Shown here piece after piece: positions 50,490-60,145 of a stretch of DNA of 64,000 bases (position 1 is its first letter; every line of letters begins with the position of its first letter). The stretch comes from Smittia aterrima (lineage: Eukaryota; Arthropoda; Insecta; Diptera; Chironomidae). The position numbers and the translations under genes were made by a program. Under the pieces are notes generated by a model. It made no database searches. It saw nothing but the letters and a program-made list of their open reading frames with translations, and had not been told where the DNA came from. Location: assembly GCA_033063855.1 (NCBI GenBank), contig CP093829.1:7326243-7390242 (forward strand), in the 5' to 3' direction.

Positions 50490-52276
50490 ATGACGCAAAG
50501 AAGTCTAATAAATTTTTATTAGAAAACCAAATTTTATCGAATGAAATTGTTTTATCATTTCAGAAGAATTTTCTGCCCTTCTAAGCACAATCTTCTACAT
50601 TGTCGTGATTTTCGTTATTGGAGTTCCGATGTGGTGGAAAACGACGGAGATCCATCGGTGAGTTGATTCATTTAAAATTATAAACTTTTAGTCAAAATTT
50701 TCTTTTTTAGTGCTTCTCTTCCTTCGTCAGCTATTGCCTCACTCGATGATAATCCAATTACATTTACAATGAACATTGGACTCTATGTTGTTAATGAAAA
50801 TAGAAGAAAGATTATCAGTGAAGATCTCGAAGCTTTGTTTGGCGCCAATGATGTTTTCAAAGCTCGCGTTAAAATCATTGAAATGAAAGCTACGGAGATT
50901 GCAGACATCAAAACTCCTGCAAAGCTTGAACAACAAATCTTGAAAAAAGAGCAAGTCAAGCCAGGAGATCTGTTGATCATAGAATGGAAGAGTCTTGAAG
51001 ATGAAATTCTCGTGACTTCTGATAGAACAATTTTAATTTCCGATCGAGTTTGTAAGTTGCAAAGTTTCTAACTTATCCTTCAATGTTTTAACTCTTTCTT
51101 TCTTTTCTAGTGGCTGAAAAGATTTATCGTGTTATCAAAACGTGGATTGTCCGTGATCATAAAATCAGATCAATTCTCGGTCTTGTAAAGACCTTCGATG
51201 GAAAACAACTTCGTCACAACTTTCCTCCGCCATCACCAGAATACGAAGTTTTGATTTCTGTCGTCAACCCTCGACCAGAGCTTCAAACACTTCATTGGAA
51301 CGTTCAGCAAGCATCAGAACGCTATCTTCGTCCATTCCTCAACGAGTTCAGTGAACTATCAAATTTCACTCTTAAGTCGCAATGGAAATATCAAGTTGAG
51401 TTGAAATATCCGAGCAAACAGATTAAGGATGACACGAAGATGGGTCGTCATTTCGCTCTGGAGAAGGATTCACTTCCACATATCATAACATCAATCGAAC
51501 GAAGACTCGGAACCGATGTAGCTAATAAGCCTTGCATTCATCTCGTCGTTTACGCTCCTCCTTGCAAGATGGCTCCTGTTCATATCTACAACGAAGGTCA
51601 ACGTTTGTCTAACTTTAGCTTCGACTCATTCATCTCCGCTAAATGGGGTGGAATCGTTATTGCGAATCCATCTGACACCGTCTGCGCTTCAGCCAGTGAA
51701 GATGAAGTTCACCAGATTCAAATTCATTCTCATGAGGTGATGGATTTTGTTCTTTACGAATTGCGTAAAATATTTGAGCTGGAAATAGAAGTTCCACTGA
51801 ATTTTGCATCGATCGTGAAATTAGATCAAATCGCACCTCGATTGTGGGAGAGAGACATGTACTTGAGAAACGGCGCAATTCATTTAATCGCGTCTGCGTC
51901 GTCTACACTTCAGTCACTCATCAAGCTCCTCGACGACATCAAAAACATTGTCATAGGCGATCACGTCGGAGCTGAGATTCACAAAGCTTACGAAAATGTG
52001 GTCAAAGCTAAAGAGCATTTGAAAGAAAATGAAATTCACGAAGCTGTAAAGTTTGCTCGCGAAGCTTTCATCGCTGCAGAAAAAGCTTTCAATGATCCGA
52101 GTCTGCTGGAACTTCTCTACTTCCCAGAAGAACAAAAATACGCAATTTACATTCCACTCTATCTGCCAATAATGATTCCTGTCATCCTCAGTCTCACAGC
52201 TGTTAAGAAATATTTTAAGAAGACAAAGGAATCAACAAACGAACAAAAGAGTTCATCGGACGATGAGAAAACCTAA
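50490..52276 (+). CDS. PIG-S: GPI transamidase subunit PIG-S
   Basis: Four exons (50490-50502, 50564-50657, 50711-51051, 51111-52276) give 537 residues, the normal family length. PIG-S is part of the ER membrane complex that attaches GPI anchors to proteins. An N-terminal transmembrane helix (FYIVVIFVIGVPMWW) is followed by the hallmark KTTEIHRASLP. The large lumenal domain includes PSPEYEVLISVVNP, HFALEKDSLPHIIT and KWGGIVIANPSD, and a C-terminal helix (IPLYLPIMIPVILSL) precedes a charged tail. The first exon is only 13 bases with a weak donor (AGAA then GTCTAA), so the first five residues (MTQRK) are less certain; the remaining exons are firm. The gene directly follows sud1 on the same strand. 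Confidence 0.92.
50507..50512 (+). terminator. Candidate polyadenylation signal of sud1, inside PIG-S intron 1
   Basis: AATAAA lies 32 bases after the sud1 stop and downstream of the proposed PIG-S start codon, so the two transcription units would overlap. Confidence 0.5.
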
Positions 52277-52316
52277 GAAAGTTCAGATTGAAATTTTGTT
52301 GGAGGCAAACAATTTA

Positions 52317-52322
52317 AATAAA
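52317..52322 (+). terminator. Polyadenylation signal of PIG-S
   Basis: AATAAA, 41 bases past the stop codon at 52276. Confidence 0.6.
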
Positions 52323-52383
52323 GTTTGATACATTATTGATTAAGACTGAAATTGATTTATTGTTTCAAAGCTTCTTAATAACA

Positions 52384-52860
52384 TGTTCCAATCTTTCATT
52401 TTGTGGTTCAACTGAAAATGTTTTTTCGAGCATTGGATATTTCCTTAGGCCTCTCATGTTGATTATGTTTCTTGATAAATATGTTGTGACATATTGGAAA
52501 CTTTTATTTCAGAGTTAATAGGACAAGCAACGTTTAGTTCTGTCAGTGCAATTAGAAGACTTGAAAGAATTTTCCTTCCTTTTGGAAATTTTTCGTTTCA
52601 ATGAACTTTCCTTTGTGGATAACGGAATGAGCGAAGTGGTCAGAATTTTTATTTCGTTTTAACCAGAAAACTAATTTGAGAAAATCCAGAACAACTAACG
52701 CCTTCTAAGAAATGATTCATCTTTAATAATTGAAACGACGCAGGTTTCTTAATTTATTTTAAATCAAAAGAAATACAAATTACAAATATTAAAGTAAAAT
52801 TAAAAAGAGCTAACTCATATTTTTAATTCAAATATAAGAAAAGTAGACTAATTATTTTCT
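52384..52860 (+). repeat. Receptor-gene scar: IR 5' flank joined directly to IR 3' UTR
   Basis: Bases 52384-52550 match the promoter region of the ionotropic receptor (54774-54935; shared GGCCTCTCATGTTGAT and GGGACAAGCAACGTTTAGTT-like strings). Bases 52555-52860 match the receptor's last codons and 3' UTR (57136-57420; shared AACGACGCAGGTTTCTTAAT). The 2.2 kb receptor gene that lies between these blocks in the other unit is missing here. Confidence 0.8.
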
Positions 52861-52925
52861 ATTATTAAAGAAAATTTAATTTTATAAAAAAAAATTCGAA
52901 GCATTTTTTAAAAAGTTTTTTTAAT

Positions 52926-54398
52926 TCAAATTGACTTGACTATCTCCAGCGAAGTATAGTTCTCCGTCATAATTTCTTCGATTTCCTTTCTGTTAACTCC
53001 GATCAATTTACCAACCTTCAAGTTTTCAAACTTTCTTTTCATTGATTTCAACATTCTAAAATGTTTTTCATCGATTGATTTGATTGTAAGGTTTGTTACT
53101 TTCGGCATTAAATCCAGCAGAAGTTTGAAAGAAATGACTACGTTTCTAAAGTTAGTCAAAGTCAGTTCAGTGATTGAGTTTGACATTTTAATTGGAACTT
53201 CATTCTCAGGAAAAGCCCCAAAATACCTGAGGTGGAGATTCTTCAGCTTTGGCATTTTCATGATCACGTCGAGAGTTTCTCTGTCTATATCGAGTCTTGG
53301 GCACATCAAGCTTTCGAGACAATCGCTTTGTGACTTAAGGAAGTTCCGAAAGTTGGGATTAGGTTCAGTGTTTAAGAAAGCTACTATTGTCAAACTCTTT
53401 AGTTTGAATTTAAATTGTTTGCAAGACTCGTAATCGAATTCTTTATAAAAGATTTCTGAATCAATATAAAGAGTTGTTAGTTTGTCAAAGTTTTGGAGCA
53501 TTTTTGTTAAAAAATATCCGTCTACTCTTCCAGAAAAATTTCTTAAATCAAGTTCTTCGATAGCAACAGAGTTAAAAAAAATTCTGGCCCAAGTGTCATC
53601 GCTGCAATTTTCTGAGAAAGTTATTTTAAGCTTTTTCAGCTTTGGAAACTTTAATGCTTCGAAAGATTCATTCTCTAAAGATGATTCATAAAATCGAAGA
53701 GATCCAAAGTCCCCGACACAAATGCTTTCAACTGTTGATTCGATTGCTGATAACAATTTCCAAAAATCTATTTTCTTTCTAAAATAAACATTATCGAGTG
53801 AAACATTTTTCCATTCGTGAGCCTTACTTTGAAAGAAGTCAAGTTCTGAACTTGTCACGTAGTCGCCGAATATTCTCTCATTTTCATCATCATCTTTAAA
53901 AATCACGAGGCTTCGTTTGATTTCAATGTTCTGATACAGTCTCGAGCTGTTCTTCAGCAAATTGAAATCTTCCAACTGGGTCGCACATTTATCATGAAAA
54001 ACAATTTTAGGTTCCATAAGATATGTCGAAGAAGGCATTAATTTGTAATATTCGCTTTCTGGAATCCTAACCAGTTCACATTTGAAATCACGATCAAAAA
54101 CAACTTTAATTTTTTCCTTGAGAACTTTCGACGAAGCGATGAAGTTGTAATAACTTGGACTGACTTCTGAAGCTGCTAACAATTCTTTGCCTTTGAAATG
54201 TTGTAAGATCATCTCAGGAATGTCGAGAAAACGTGAAAAATATTCCGATGGATCCATGTTAGTCATCACTTCAGATAATTTGTTGATTTCCTTGTTCGGC
54301 TTTCCATTGAAAATTTCTGATTTTTCTGCTTTTGTCTCATCATCTGACTTACTATTAACGATTGAAACTTCGATGGAAGTTTTTTGCTTCAATGACAT
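52926..54398 (-). CDS. F-box/LRR protein, copy 2
   Basis: An uninterrupted coding frame of 490 residues; the only intron seen is in the 5' UTR (54450-54516). Residues about 40-95 hold an F-box-like segment (MTNMDPSEYFSRFLDIPEMI, GKELLAASEVSPSYYNFIAS), followed by degenerate leucine-rich repeats (ALKFPKLKKLKITF, MLQNFDKLTTLYI, MKMPKLKNLHLRY, MPKVTNLTIKSI) and a conserved end, ENYTSLEIVKSI. F-box proteins recruit substrates to SCF ubiquitin ligases; this family looks lineage-specific, and no orthologue is recognised. The family start codon (MEKTPSP in copy 3) is ATA here, so translation must begin 12 codons later at MSLKQK. It is strongly similar to copy 3 (57484-59001) and lies in a duplicated unit. 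Confidence 0.8.
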   Translation of the reverse strand: MSLKQKTSIEVSIVNSKSDDETKAEKSEIFNGKPNKEINKLSEVMTNMDPSEYFSRFLDIPEMILQHFKGKELLAASEVSPSYYNFIASSKVLKEKIKVVFDRDFKCELVRIPESEYYKLMPSSTYLMEPKIVFHDKCATQLEDFNLLKNSSRLYQNIEIKRSLVIFKDDDENERIFGDYVTSSELDFFQSKAHEWKNVSLDNVYFRKKIDFWKLLSAIESTVESICVGDFGSLRFYESSLENESFEALKFPKLKKLKITFSENCSDDTWARIFFNSVAIEELDLRNFSGRVDGYFLTKMLQNFDKLTTLYIDSEIFYKEFDYESCKQFKFKLKSLTIVAFLNTEPNPNFRNFLKSQSDCLESLMCPRLDIDRETLDVIMKMPKLKNLHLRYFGAFPENEVPIKMSNSITELTLTNFRNVVISFKLLLDLMPKVTNLTIKSIDEKHFRMLKSMKRKFENLKVGKLIGVNRKEIEEIMTENYTSLEIVKSI

Positions 54399-54773
54399 TT
54401 CCTTAGTGGTGATCGTTGTTGGGCTTTTCTTTATAATCTTTATATTAACCTGAAAGAAAAATAGAATTCAAATGAAAAATTCCCGAAGGAAAAATAATGA
54501 GAGCTGGTGATGTTACCTCTTCGAATGTTCAGAATGAAATGAGAGAGGCAAAATCGGTAGCAAAAATAGAAGCAAAATTTTTCTTTTATTTGAATTCTTA
54601 TTAGAAGACGAATCCACTTGCAAATTACAAAACTTCTAATCTCAAGAGCAATTGTTATCAAAGAAAAATTAAAATGACCTCGTTGGAGTTTGCTAAGCAA
54701 AAAAGGAAAAATGGTGCGAGCCAGAGAATCTTATCTTTTCGAATGTTTCGAGCGAATTGATTTCTTATTTCCA

Positions 54774-54935
54774 CGTCCTAATCTTTAATTTTATTGTTTT
54801 AATGAAAATGTTTTTGGAGCATCGGATATTTTCCCAGGCCTCTCATGTTGATGATATCTCATGAAATATGTTGAGACAAGTGTAATTTTTGGTCTAGTGA
54901 ATGGGACAAGCAACGTTTAGTTCCGTCATTGCAGT
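54774..54935 (+). repeat. Receptor promoter region, duplicated at 52384-52550
   Basis: This segment precedes the ionotropic receptor start codon and matches the left part of the scar. It probably contains the receptor promoter. Confidence 0.75.
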
Positions 54936-54982
54936 GAGTTACTTCAAATAGATAAGTTCAAAATAAGAAAAATTGAAAGAAA

Positions 54983-57147
54983 ATGAAAGTTTACATTTTG
55001 TTTTCGTTGTTCCTGAGAGTGCTAAGCAAAGGAATTCTATTTGATGAAGATCGATCTGAACAAATCTTGTCGACGGCGTTGGAGAACGTAACTCGCCACT
55101 TGTTCCTGCTGGAAACGAGAATGTTCATCAACAATTACGGCATTGACTCGGACACGATTACAACAATCGTCTTACAGAAGCTAAATGAGAACGCAATGCC
55201 ATTTCAATTGAAGAACCTGAAACTGGATAAAGAAAAAGTTTTGCTCGATAGTTCAACGCTCCTCACGTTCAAGGAATTTTCATTCGTCAGAGATTTCAAT
55301 CAAAAGCTACAACTGACAAACGAATACTTCAAGCCACTACAACTTTTCGTGTATTGTCAAAATGTTACAATCACAGACATAAAATCTCTCGCATTAGACG
55401 TCACCAAAAGGGTAAAAGGCAACAAAGCAACGTATTATAACACTCAGTTTATTGTGTATGGGATTGTGATTAAATTTCACTTCAAACCCTCTCAATTTGA
55501 CATCATCCAATACGAATACTTTCTCGTTGAAGAAACAAACTTTGTGAAGCTGCTGACTTTCGTTTGGTATTCTCCTGGAAAATGTGGAGAACTCGAGTTG
55601 ATTGAACTTAACAGTTTCGATAAAATTACGAAAAATTGGGAAAACGCAGAGTTCTCGATGAAAAAGTCAACAAATCTTCATAAATGCGAAATCATTTCCG
55701 TCCCACTACAACATGATCTCATTTCTTTGGTGGATTTGAACATTTATCAAGAGTTTCAAGATTTCATGAACGCAACTTTTGTTCCAAGGATAGCTCCACT
55801 GACTGCCAAGGAAAAGCGTGACAGGGAAATTACCGATCTTGACTTAATATTCTCAAAAGGATGTTTGAATGCTGTTGACAGATATACATTCGTGAATAAC
55901 AACCATAAGTTAGTTTTTGTTGCAATTTGTATAATGAAATGTTTGTTTTTCTAACCTTTTTTTCAGATCTGGATCAGTAAGCGGCTTAAACTTCATTACC
56001 ACTCCTTTTGATTTCTCGGTATCGCGAGTGTTTGCGGATTATCCCGATAAATATTATTCTGAGTACGATAAGCTCTGGATGCCATTTGACGACTTCACTT
56101 GGGCTTTGATTGCATTATTCTTCGTAGCAGCATTCACAACAATTCTTATTTTGCTCTGCTGCGTGAGAAGATCAACAAGAGATTTCATTATTGGACCGAA
56201 CGTCACAACACCATCGCTCAATGTAATCCAAATTTTCTTTGGAATCTCACAAGCCGTTGTTCCTCGTCGAAATTTTGCCAGATTCCTCACAATGATGTTC
56301 ATTCTTTATTGCTTGATCATTCGAACTGCGTGGCAAGGAAAAACGTTTGAGTTCATGCAGAAAGACATTGAGAAACCAACGTTTGGAACTATTGGCGAAA
56401 TGATCGATTTGGGTTACACTTTCATCATGGAAGAGGATTTTAAAGAAAAGTTTCCGGAATCAGAAATTTCAAAACGGTTTGTTTGAATGGAATCAGGAGA
56501 ATCTTTGTGAATAATTTTATTTTAACAAAATTTCTTTAATGTTTAGCGGAAAAGTGACTTCACCTACGATCGTCTATTCTTCAGCAGCTAACGTCAAAAA
56601 ATACAATAGTATGTTAATAAGCTTTCAAATGACTGCAAGCATGTTCAAATTGGAGTTACTAGAACGTAAAAAGAAACAAGCTAAACGTTTCAAAAAACCT
56701 GATTTACCCGTCATAATGTGTGGACTACAATTTCCTCGTCATCATCCTTTCTTCGAACTGTTTGATCTCAAACTGCAGCAACTTGTCACAAGCGGAATCT
56801 TAGGGCGTGAGATTTTGAACGAATATTGCGTTAGCTCACAATGGTCCTCAATAAATCTAAATCGGTATAAAACTATCGAGGAATCGAAAGCTCTGAATTT
56901 GAAAATGCTGGAACCAGGATTTGTTATTTGGACTACAAGTCTGTTGCTGGCAGTTGCTGCATTCATCTTTGAATGGCTGAAAACATTAATGGACTTGATA
57001 TTTGTGAAATACGTTCTACAAGCTTTTTACAAAACGAGACATCAAAATGGGCAATTCCATCGACCAAACAAGGAAATCAAGATTATTGAAGCAATCACAA
57101 TTACTGAACATGTGGCGGTTGACTTGATGTTCGTTGAAGATTTGTAA
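54983..57147 (+). CDS. Divergent ionotropic receptor (chemosensory IR)
   Basis: Three exons (54983-55908, 55967-56476, 56547-57147) give 678 residues. An N-terminal signal-like leader (MKVYILFSLFLRVLS) is followed by a long extracellular region. The ligand-binding S1 part contains SVSGLNFITTPFDFSVSRVF. Next come TM1 (ALIALFFVAAFTTILILLCC), a pore and TM2 region (FLTMMFILYCLIIRTAWQGK), then FEFMQKDIEKPTFGTIGEMI, which matches the motif after TM2 in insect divergent IRs. The S2 lobe is followed by TM3 (FVIWTTSLLLAVAAFIFEWL). IRs are ligand-gated cation channels for taste or smell; the ligand is unknown. It sits between two F-box/LRR copies as part of a duplicated unit whose other receptor is deleted. 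Introns are 58 and 70 bases. Confidence 0.88.
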
Positions 57148-57420
57148 GAATTTGCCTTCCTTTTGAAATTTTTTCGTTTCAATGACCTTTCCTTTGTGGA
57201 TAACGGATGAGTGAAGTGGTCAGAATTTTCATTTCATTTTTACCTGAAAACTAATTTTAAAAAATTCCAGAACAACTAACGCCTTCTAAGAAATGATTCA
57301 TCTTTAAAGATTGAAACGACGCAGGTTTCTTAATTTATTTTAAGTCAAAAGAAATACAAATTAAAAATAGAAAAGAGCTAACTCATATTTTTAATTCAAA
57401 TAGAAAAATATTCGTTTTCC
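57136..57420 (+). repeat. Receptor 3' end and UTR, duplicated at 52555-52860
   Basis: Includes the last four codons of the receptor and its 3' UTR. It matches the right part of the scar and leads into the 3' side of the minus-strand F-box gene. Confidence 0.8.
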
Positions 57421-57483
57421 ATTAGAAAAGAAAATTTAATTTTGTAAAATATTTCGAAGCATTTTTTTAAAAAATCTTTTGAT

Positions 57484-59001
57484 TCAAATCGACTTGACTA
57501 TCTCCAGCGAAGTATAATTCTCGGTCATAATTTTTTCGATTTCCTTTCTGTCAACTCCTTTCAATTCAATGACTTTCAATTTTTCAAACTTTCTCTTCAT
57601 TGATTTCAATATTCTAAAATGTTTTTCATCGATTAATTTGATTGTAAGGTTTGTTACTTTCGGCATTGCATTTAACACAAATTTAAAATTCATTTCAAAT
57701 TTTAGACTGAGACGGTTATCATAGTTAAGCAAAGTCAGTTCAGTGATTGAGTTTGATATTTTAATTGGAACTTTATTCTCAAGAAAAGCTCTAAAATTTA
57801 TGAGCGTGAAACTCTTCAGCTTCGGCATTTTCATGATCACGTCGAAAATTTCTTTGTCTGCTGGGAATATCAATTTTTCGAGATAATCGCTTTGTGACTT
57901 AAGGAAGTTCCGAAAGTTGGGCTTAGATTCATTGTATAAGATAGCTACTATTTTCAAACTCTTGAGTTTAAATTTAAACTGTTTCCAAGATTCATCTTCA
58001 AATATTTGATTAAAATTTAATAAATCAATATGAAGAGTTGTTAGTTTGTCAAAGTTTTGGAGCATTTTTTTTAAAATACATGTATATTTGTCCACTTGTT
58101 GAGACCGATCTCCTAAATCAAGAGCTTCGATAGTAACAGAGTTTAAAAAAAATCTGGCCCAAGTGTAACCGCCTATGCAGTTTTCTGTGAAAGTCATTTT
58201 AAGCTTTTTCAGTTTTGGAAACTTTAATGCTTCGAAGGATTCAATCTCTGAATATGGATCGTTAAATGAAAGGAATCCAAAGTCAGCGACAGAAATGCTT
58301 TCCACTGATGATTCGATTGCTGATAGCAATTTATACAGATCGAGTCTTTTTCTTAAATAAACATTATCGAGTGAAACATTTTTCCATTCGTGAGCCTTAC
58401 CATGAAAAAAGTCAAGTTCTGAATTGGTCACGTAGTCGCCGAATGGTCTCTCTTTTCCATTTCCTTCGCTTATAAATGCGTCGCTTCGTTTGATTTCAAT
58501 GTTTTGATATAGTCTCGAGCTGCTCTTCAGCAAATTGTAATCTTCCGAATCACATTTATCATGAAAACTAAATTTAGTATGCATAACATTTTTCGACGAA
58601 GGCTTAAATCTGCGATGGTTGCTTTCTGGAATCCTGATAAGTTCACATTTTAAATCACGATCAAAGACAACTTTAATTTTCTGCATGAGAACTTTCGACG
58701 AAGCGGTGAAGTTGTAATAGCTTGGACTGACTTCTGAAGCTGCAAACAAATCCTTTCCGCTTAAATGTTGAAAGATCAATTCGGGGATGCCGAGAAAGCG
58801 TGAGAAATATTCCAAAGGATCCATGTTAGTCATCAGATCAGATAATTTAATGATTTCCTTGTTCGGCTCTCCATCCAAAATTTCTGTTTTTTCTGCTTTC
58901 GTCTCATCATCTGACTTGCTATTAACGATAGGAACTTCGATGGAAGCTTTTCGCTTTAACGGCATTTCCTTAGTGGAGATCGGTGATGGGGTTTTCTCCA
59001 T
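57484..59001 (-). CDS. F-box/LRR protein, copy 3
   Basis: An uninterrupted coding frame of 505 residues, the fullest copy; the only intron seen is in the 5' UTR (59017-59071). A charged N-terminus starting MEKTPSPISTKEMPLKRK is followed by the F-box region (MTNMDPLEYFSRFLGIPELI, GKDLFAASEVSPSYYNF, residues about 55-100), degenerate LRRs (FPKLKKLKMTFTENC, MLQNFDKLTTLHIDL, MPKLKSFTLINF, MPKVTNLTIKLI) and the conserved end ENYTSLEIVKSI. It is likely an SCF substrate adaptor (family knowledge). Its start codon and 5' UTR structure match copy 1 (ATGGAGAAAACCCCATCACC), so this is probably the ancestral form. It lies tail-to-tail with the receptor gene. Confidence 0.82.
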   Translation of the reverse strand: MEKTPSPISTKEMPLKRKASIEVPIVNSKSDDETKAEKTEILDGEPNKEIIKLSDLMTNMDPLEYFSRFLGIPELIFQHLSGKDLFAASEVSPSYYNFTASSKVLMQKIKVVFDRDLKCELIRIPESNHRRFKPSSKNVMHTKFSFHDKCDSEDYNLLKSSSRLYQNIEIKRSDAFISEGNGKERPFGDYVTNSELDFFHGKAHEWKNVSLDNVYLRKRLDLYKLLSAIESSVESISVADFGFLSFNDPYSEIESFEALKFPKLKKLKMTFTENCIGGYTWARFFLNSVTIEALDLGDRSQQVDKYTCILKKMLQNFDKLTTLHIDLLNFNQIFEDESWKQFKFKLKSLKIVAILYNESKPNFRNFLKSQSDYLEKLIFPADKEIFDVIMKMPKLKSFTLINFRAFLENKVPIKISNSITELTLLNYDNRLSLKFEMNFKFVLNAMPKVTNLTIKLIDEKHFRILKSMKRKFEKLKVIELKGVDRKEIEKIMTENYTSLEIVKSI

Positions 59002-59559
59002 TTTGATTTTCTTTATCTAAAAAGAAAAGTAGAGTTCAAGAAAGAAAAATAATGCGAGCTGGTGATGTTACCTCTTCGAATATTCAGAACGAAATGAGAC
59101 AAGCGGTAGCAAAAATTTTCCTTTTTAATTTGATTTCTTATTAGAAGACGAATCCGCTTGCAAATTACAAAACTTCTAATCTCAAGAACAATTGTTATTA
59201 AAGAAAAACTAAAATGACATCGTTAGAGGTTGCTAAACAGTAAATTTACTTCAGGGAGTTTGTTGATTGATTGTTGATTTATCTTTAACGGACAGCATTG
59301 GAGTTAGCTGTGGAACATGCTGCATTCATCTTCGAATGGGTACAATTACAGAACACGTCACAAGACTTTTTAAGAAAATGTTTGAAATTCGAGGTAAGAT
59401 TAATTGAGGGCGATTCAAATCATTCTCATGTAATTTATGTAAATTTTAAAATATTTCTGCGAGTCAACGACGATTTTCAAACGATGTCGAAGCTAACTTC
59501 GCTTTATTTTTGCCGGCAATTTCTTCTTATCAACAATCGCAACAATATTTACGAGAAAA
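59002..59559. other. 5' region of F-box copy 3 and duplication edge
   Basis: Bases 59002-59250 match the 5' flanks of copies 1 and 2, including the UTR intron. Then comes the pseudogene relic, and the rest to 59559 is unique DNA and the promoter of the macro-domain gene. Confidence 0.6.
59220..59360 (+). pseudogene. Degraded relic related to 40190-40545 (possible receptor fragment fused)
   Basis: The string GAGGTTGCTAAACAG and the following about 90 bases align with the relic next to F-box copy 1, but with indels and stops. It ends with GCTGCATTCATCTTCGAATGG, one base different from a 21-base stretch in TM3 of the receptor (56957-56977). Whether this last part is receptor-derived is uncertain. 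Confidence 0.5.
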
Positions 59560-60061
59560 ATGGGAAAGTTTGTTTTAAAAGAAATCAATGGAGATCTTTT
59601 CTCATCTACAACATCATTAGCTAATTGTGTCGCTGCTGATTTCAAGATGGGAATGGGAATTGCAGTTAAATTCAAGCAATTGTTCGGAAACGAAGCAGAA
59701 CTGCGCAATCAAAATGTTTGTTTTTGTGTTTATTTCAAGGAAATCGCTTTACATTTTATTATTTTTCAAGGTCAAGACCGGCGGCTGTGCTGTGCTCAAA
59801 GTCAAGGATCGATTCATCTACTATCTGGTCACTAAAGACAAATCAGGAAAAGGTTTCTATCCAACATACGAATCACTTGAGCAGAGTCTCAAAGCGATGA
59901 AGGATCACATTACAGAAAATGAAGTCAAAGAGCTTGCTATGCCGCAAATCGGATGTGGAATTGATGGACTGAAATGGGATGAAGTTGAAGCGAGAATCCG
60001 CAATGTATTCAAAGATACCGACATTGAAATCACTGTCTACAAATATGTTCCTCCAACTTGA
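59560..60061 (+). CDS. Macro-domain ADP-ribose glycohydrolase, OARD1/TARG1 type
   Basis: Two exons (59560-59715, 59771-60061) give 148 residues, close to the human OARD1 length. OARD1 removes ADP-ribose from acidic residues and deacylates O-acetyl-ADP-ribose. Visible family features: the start KEINGDLF; ANCVAADFKMGMGIAVKFK, which binds the ribose and carries the catalytic Lys candidate; IYYLVTKDKSG; PTYESLEQSL; the second loop MPQIGCGIDGLKWDEV with its conserved Asp; and the end DIEITVYKYVPPT. The start is the ATG directly before the first core strand. The gene is followed after 84 bases by DNAJB13 on the same strand. Confidence 0.93.
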
Positions 60062-60070
60062 ATGAAGCGA

Positions 60071-60076
60071 AATAAA
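60071..60076 (+). terminator. Polyadenylation signal of the macro-domain gene
   Basis: AATAAA, 10 bases after the stop codon and 70 bases before the next start codon. Confidence 0.6.
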
Positions 60077-60145
60077 AACATTCCTTGAATTATCAAAGTT
60101 GGCTCTTTATTGATTTTTCTTTTCTGTTCTTTCCTATTTTAAATT

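Noticed and set aside
51110..51112. GTG at the start of the last PIG-S exon as a possible translation start
   Set aside because: It spans the splice acceptor. The spliced codon is TTG (Leu), and the protein clearly continues from the previous exon.
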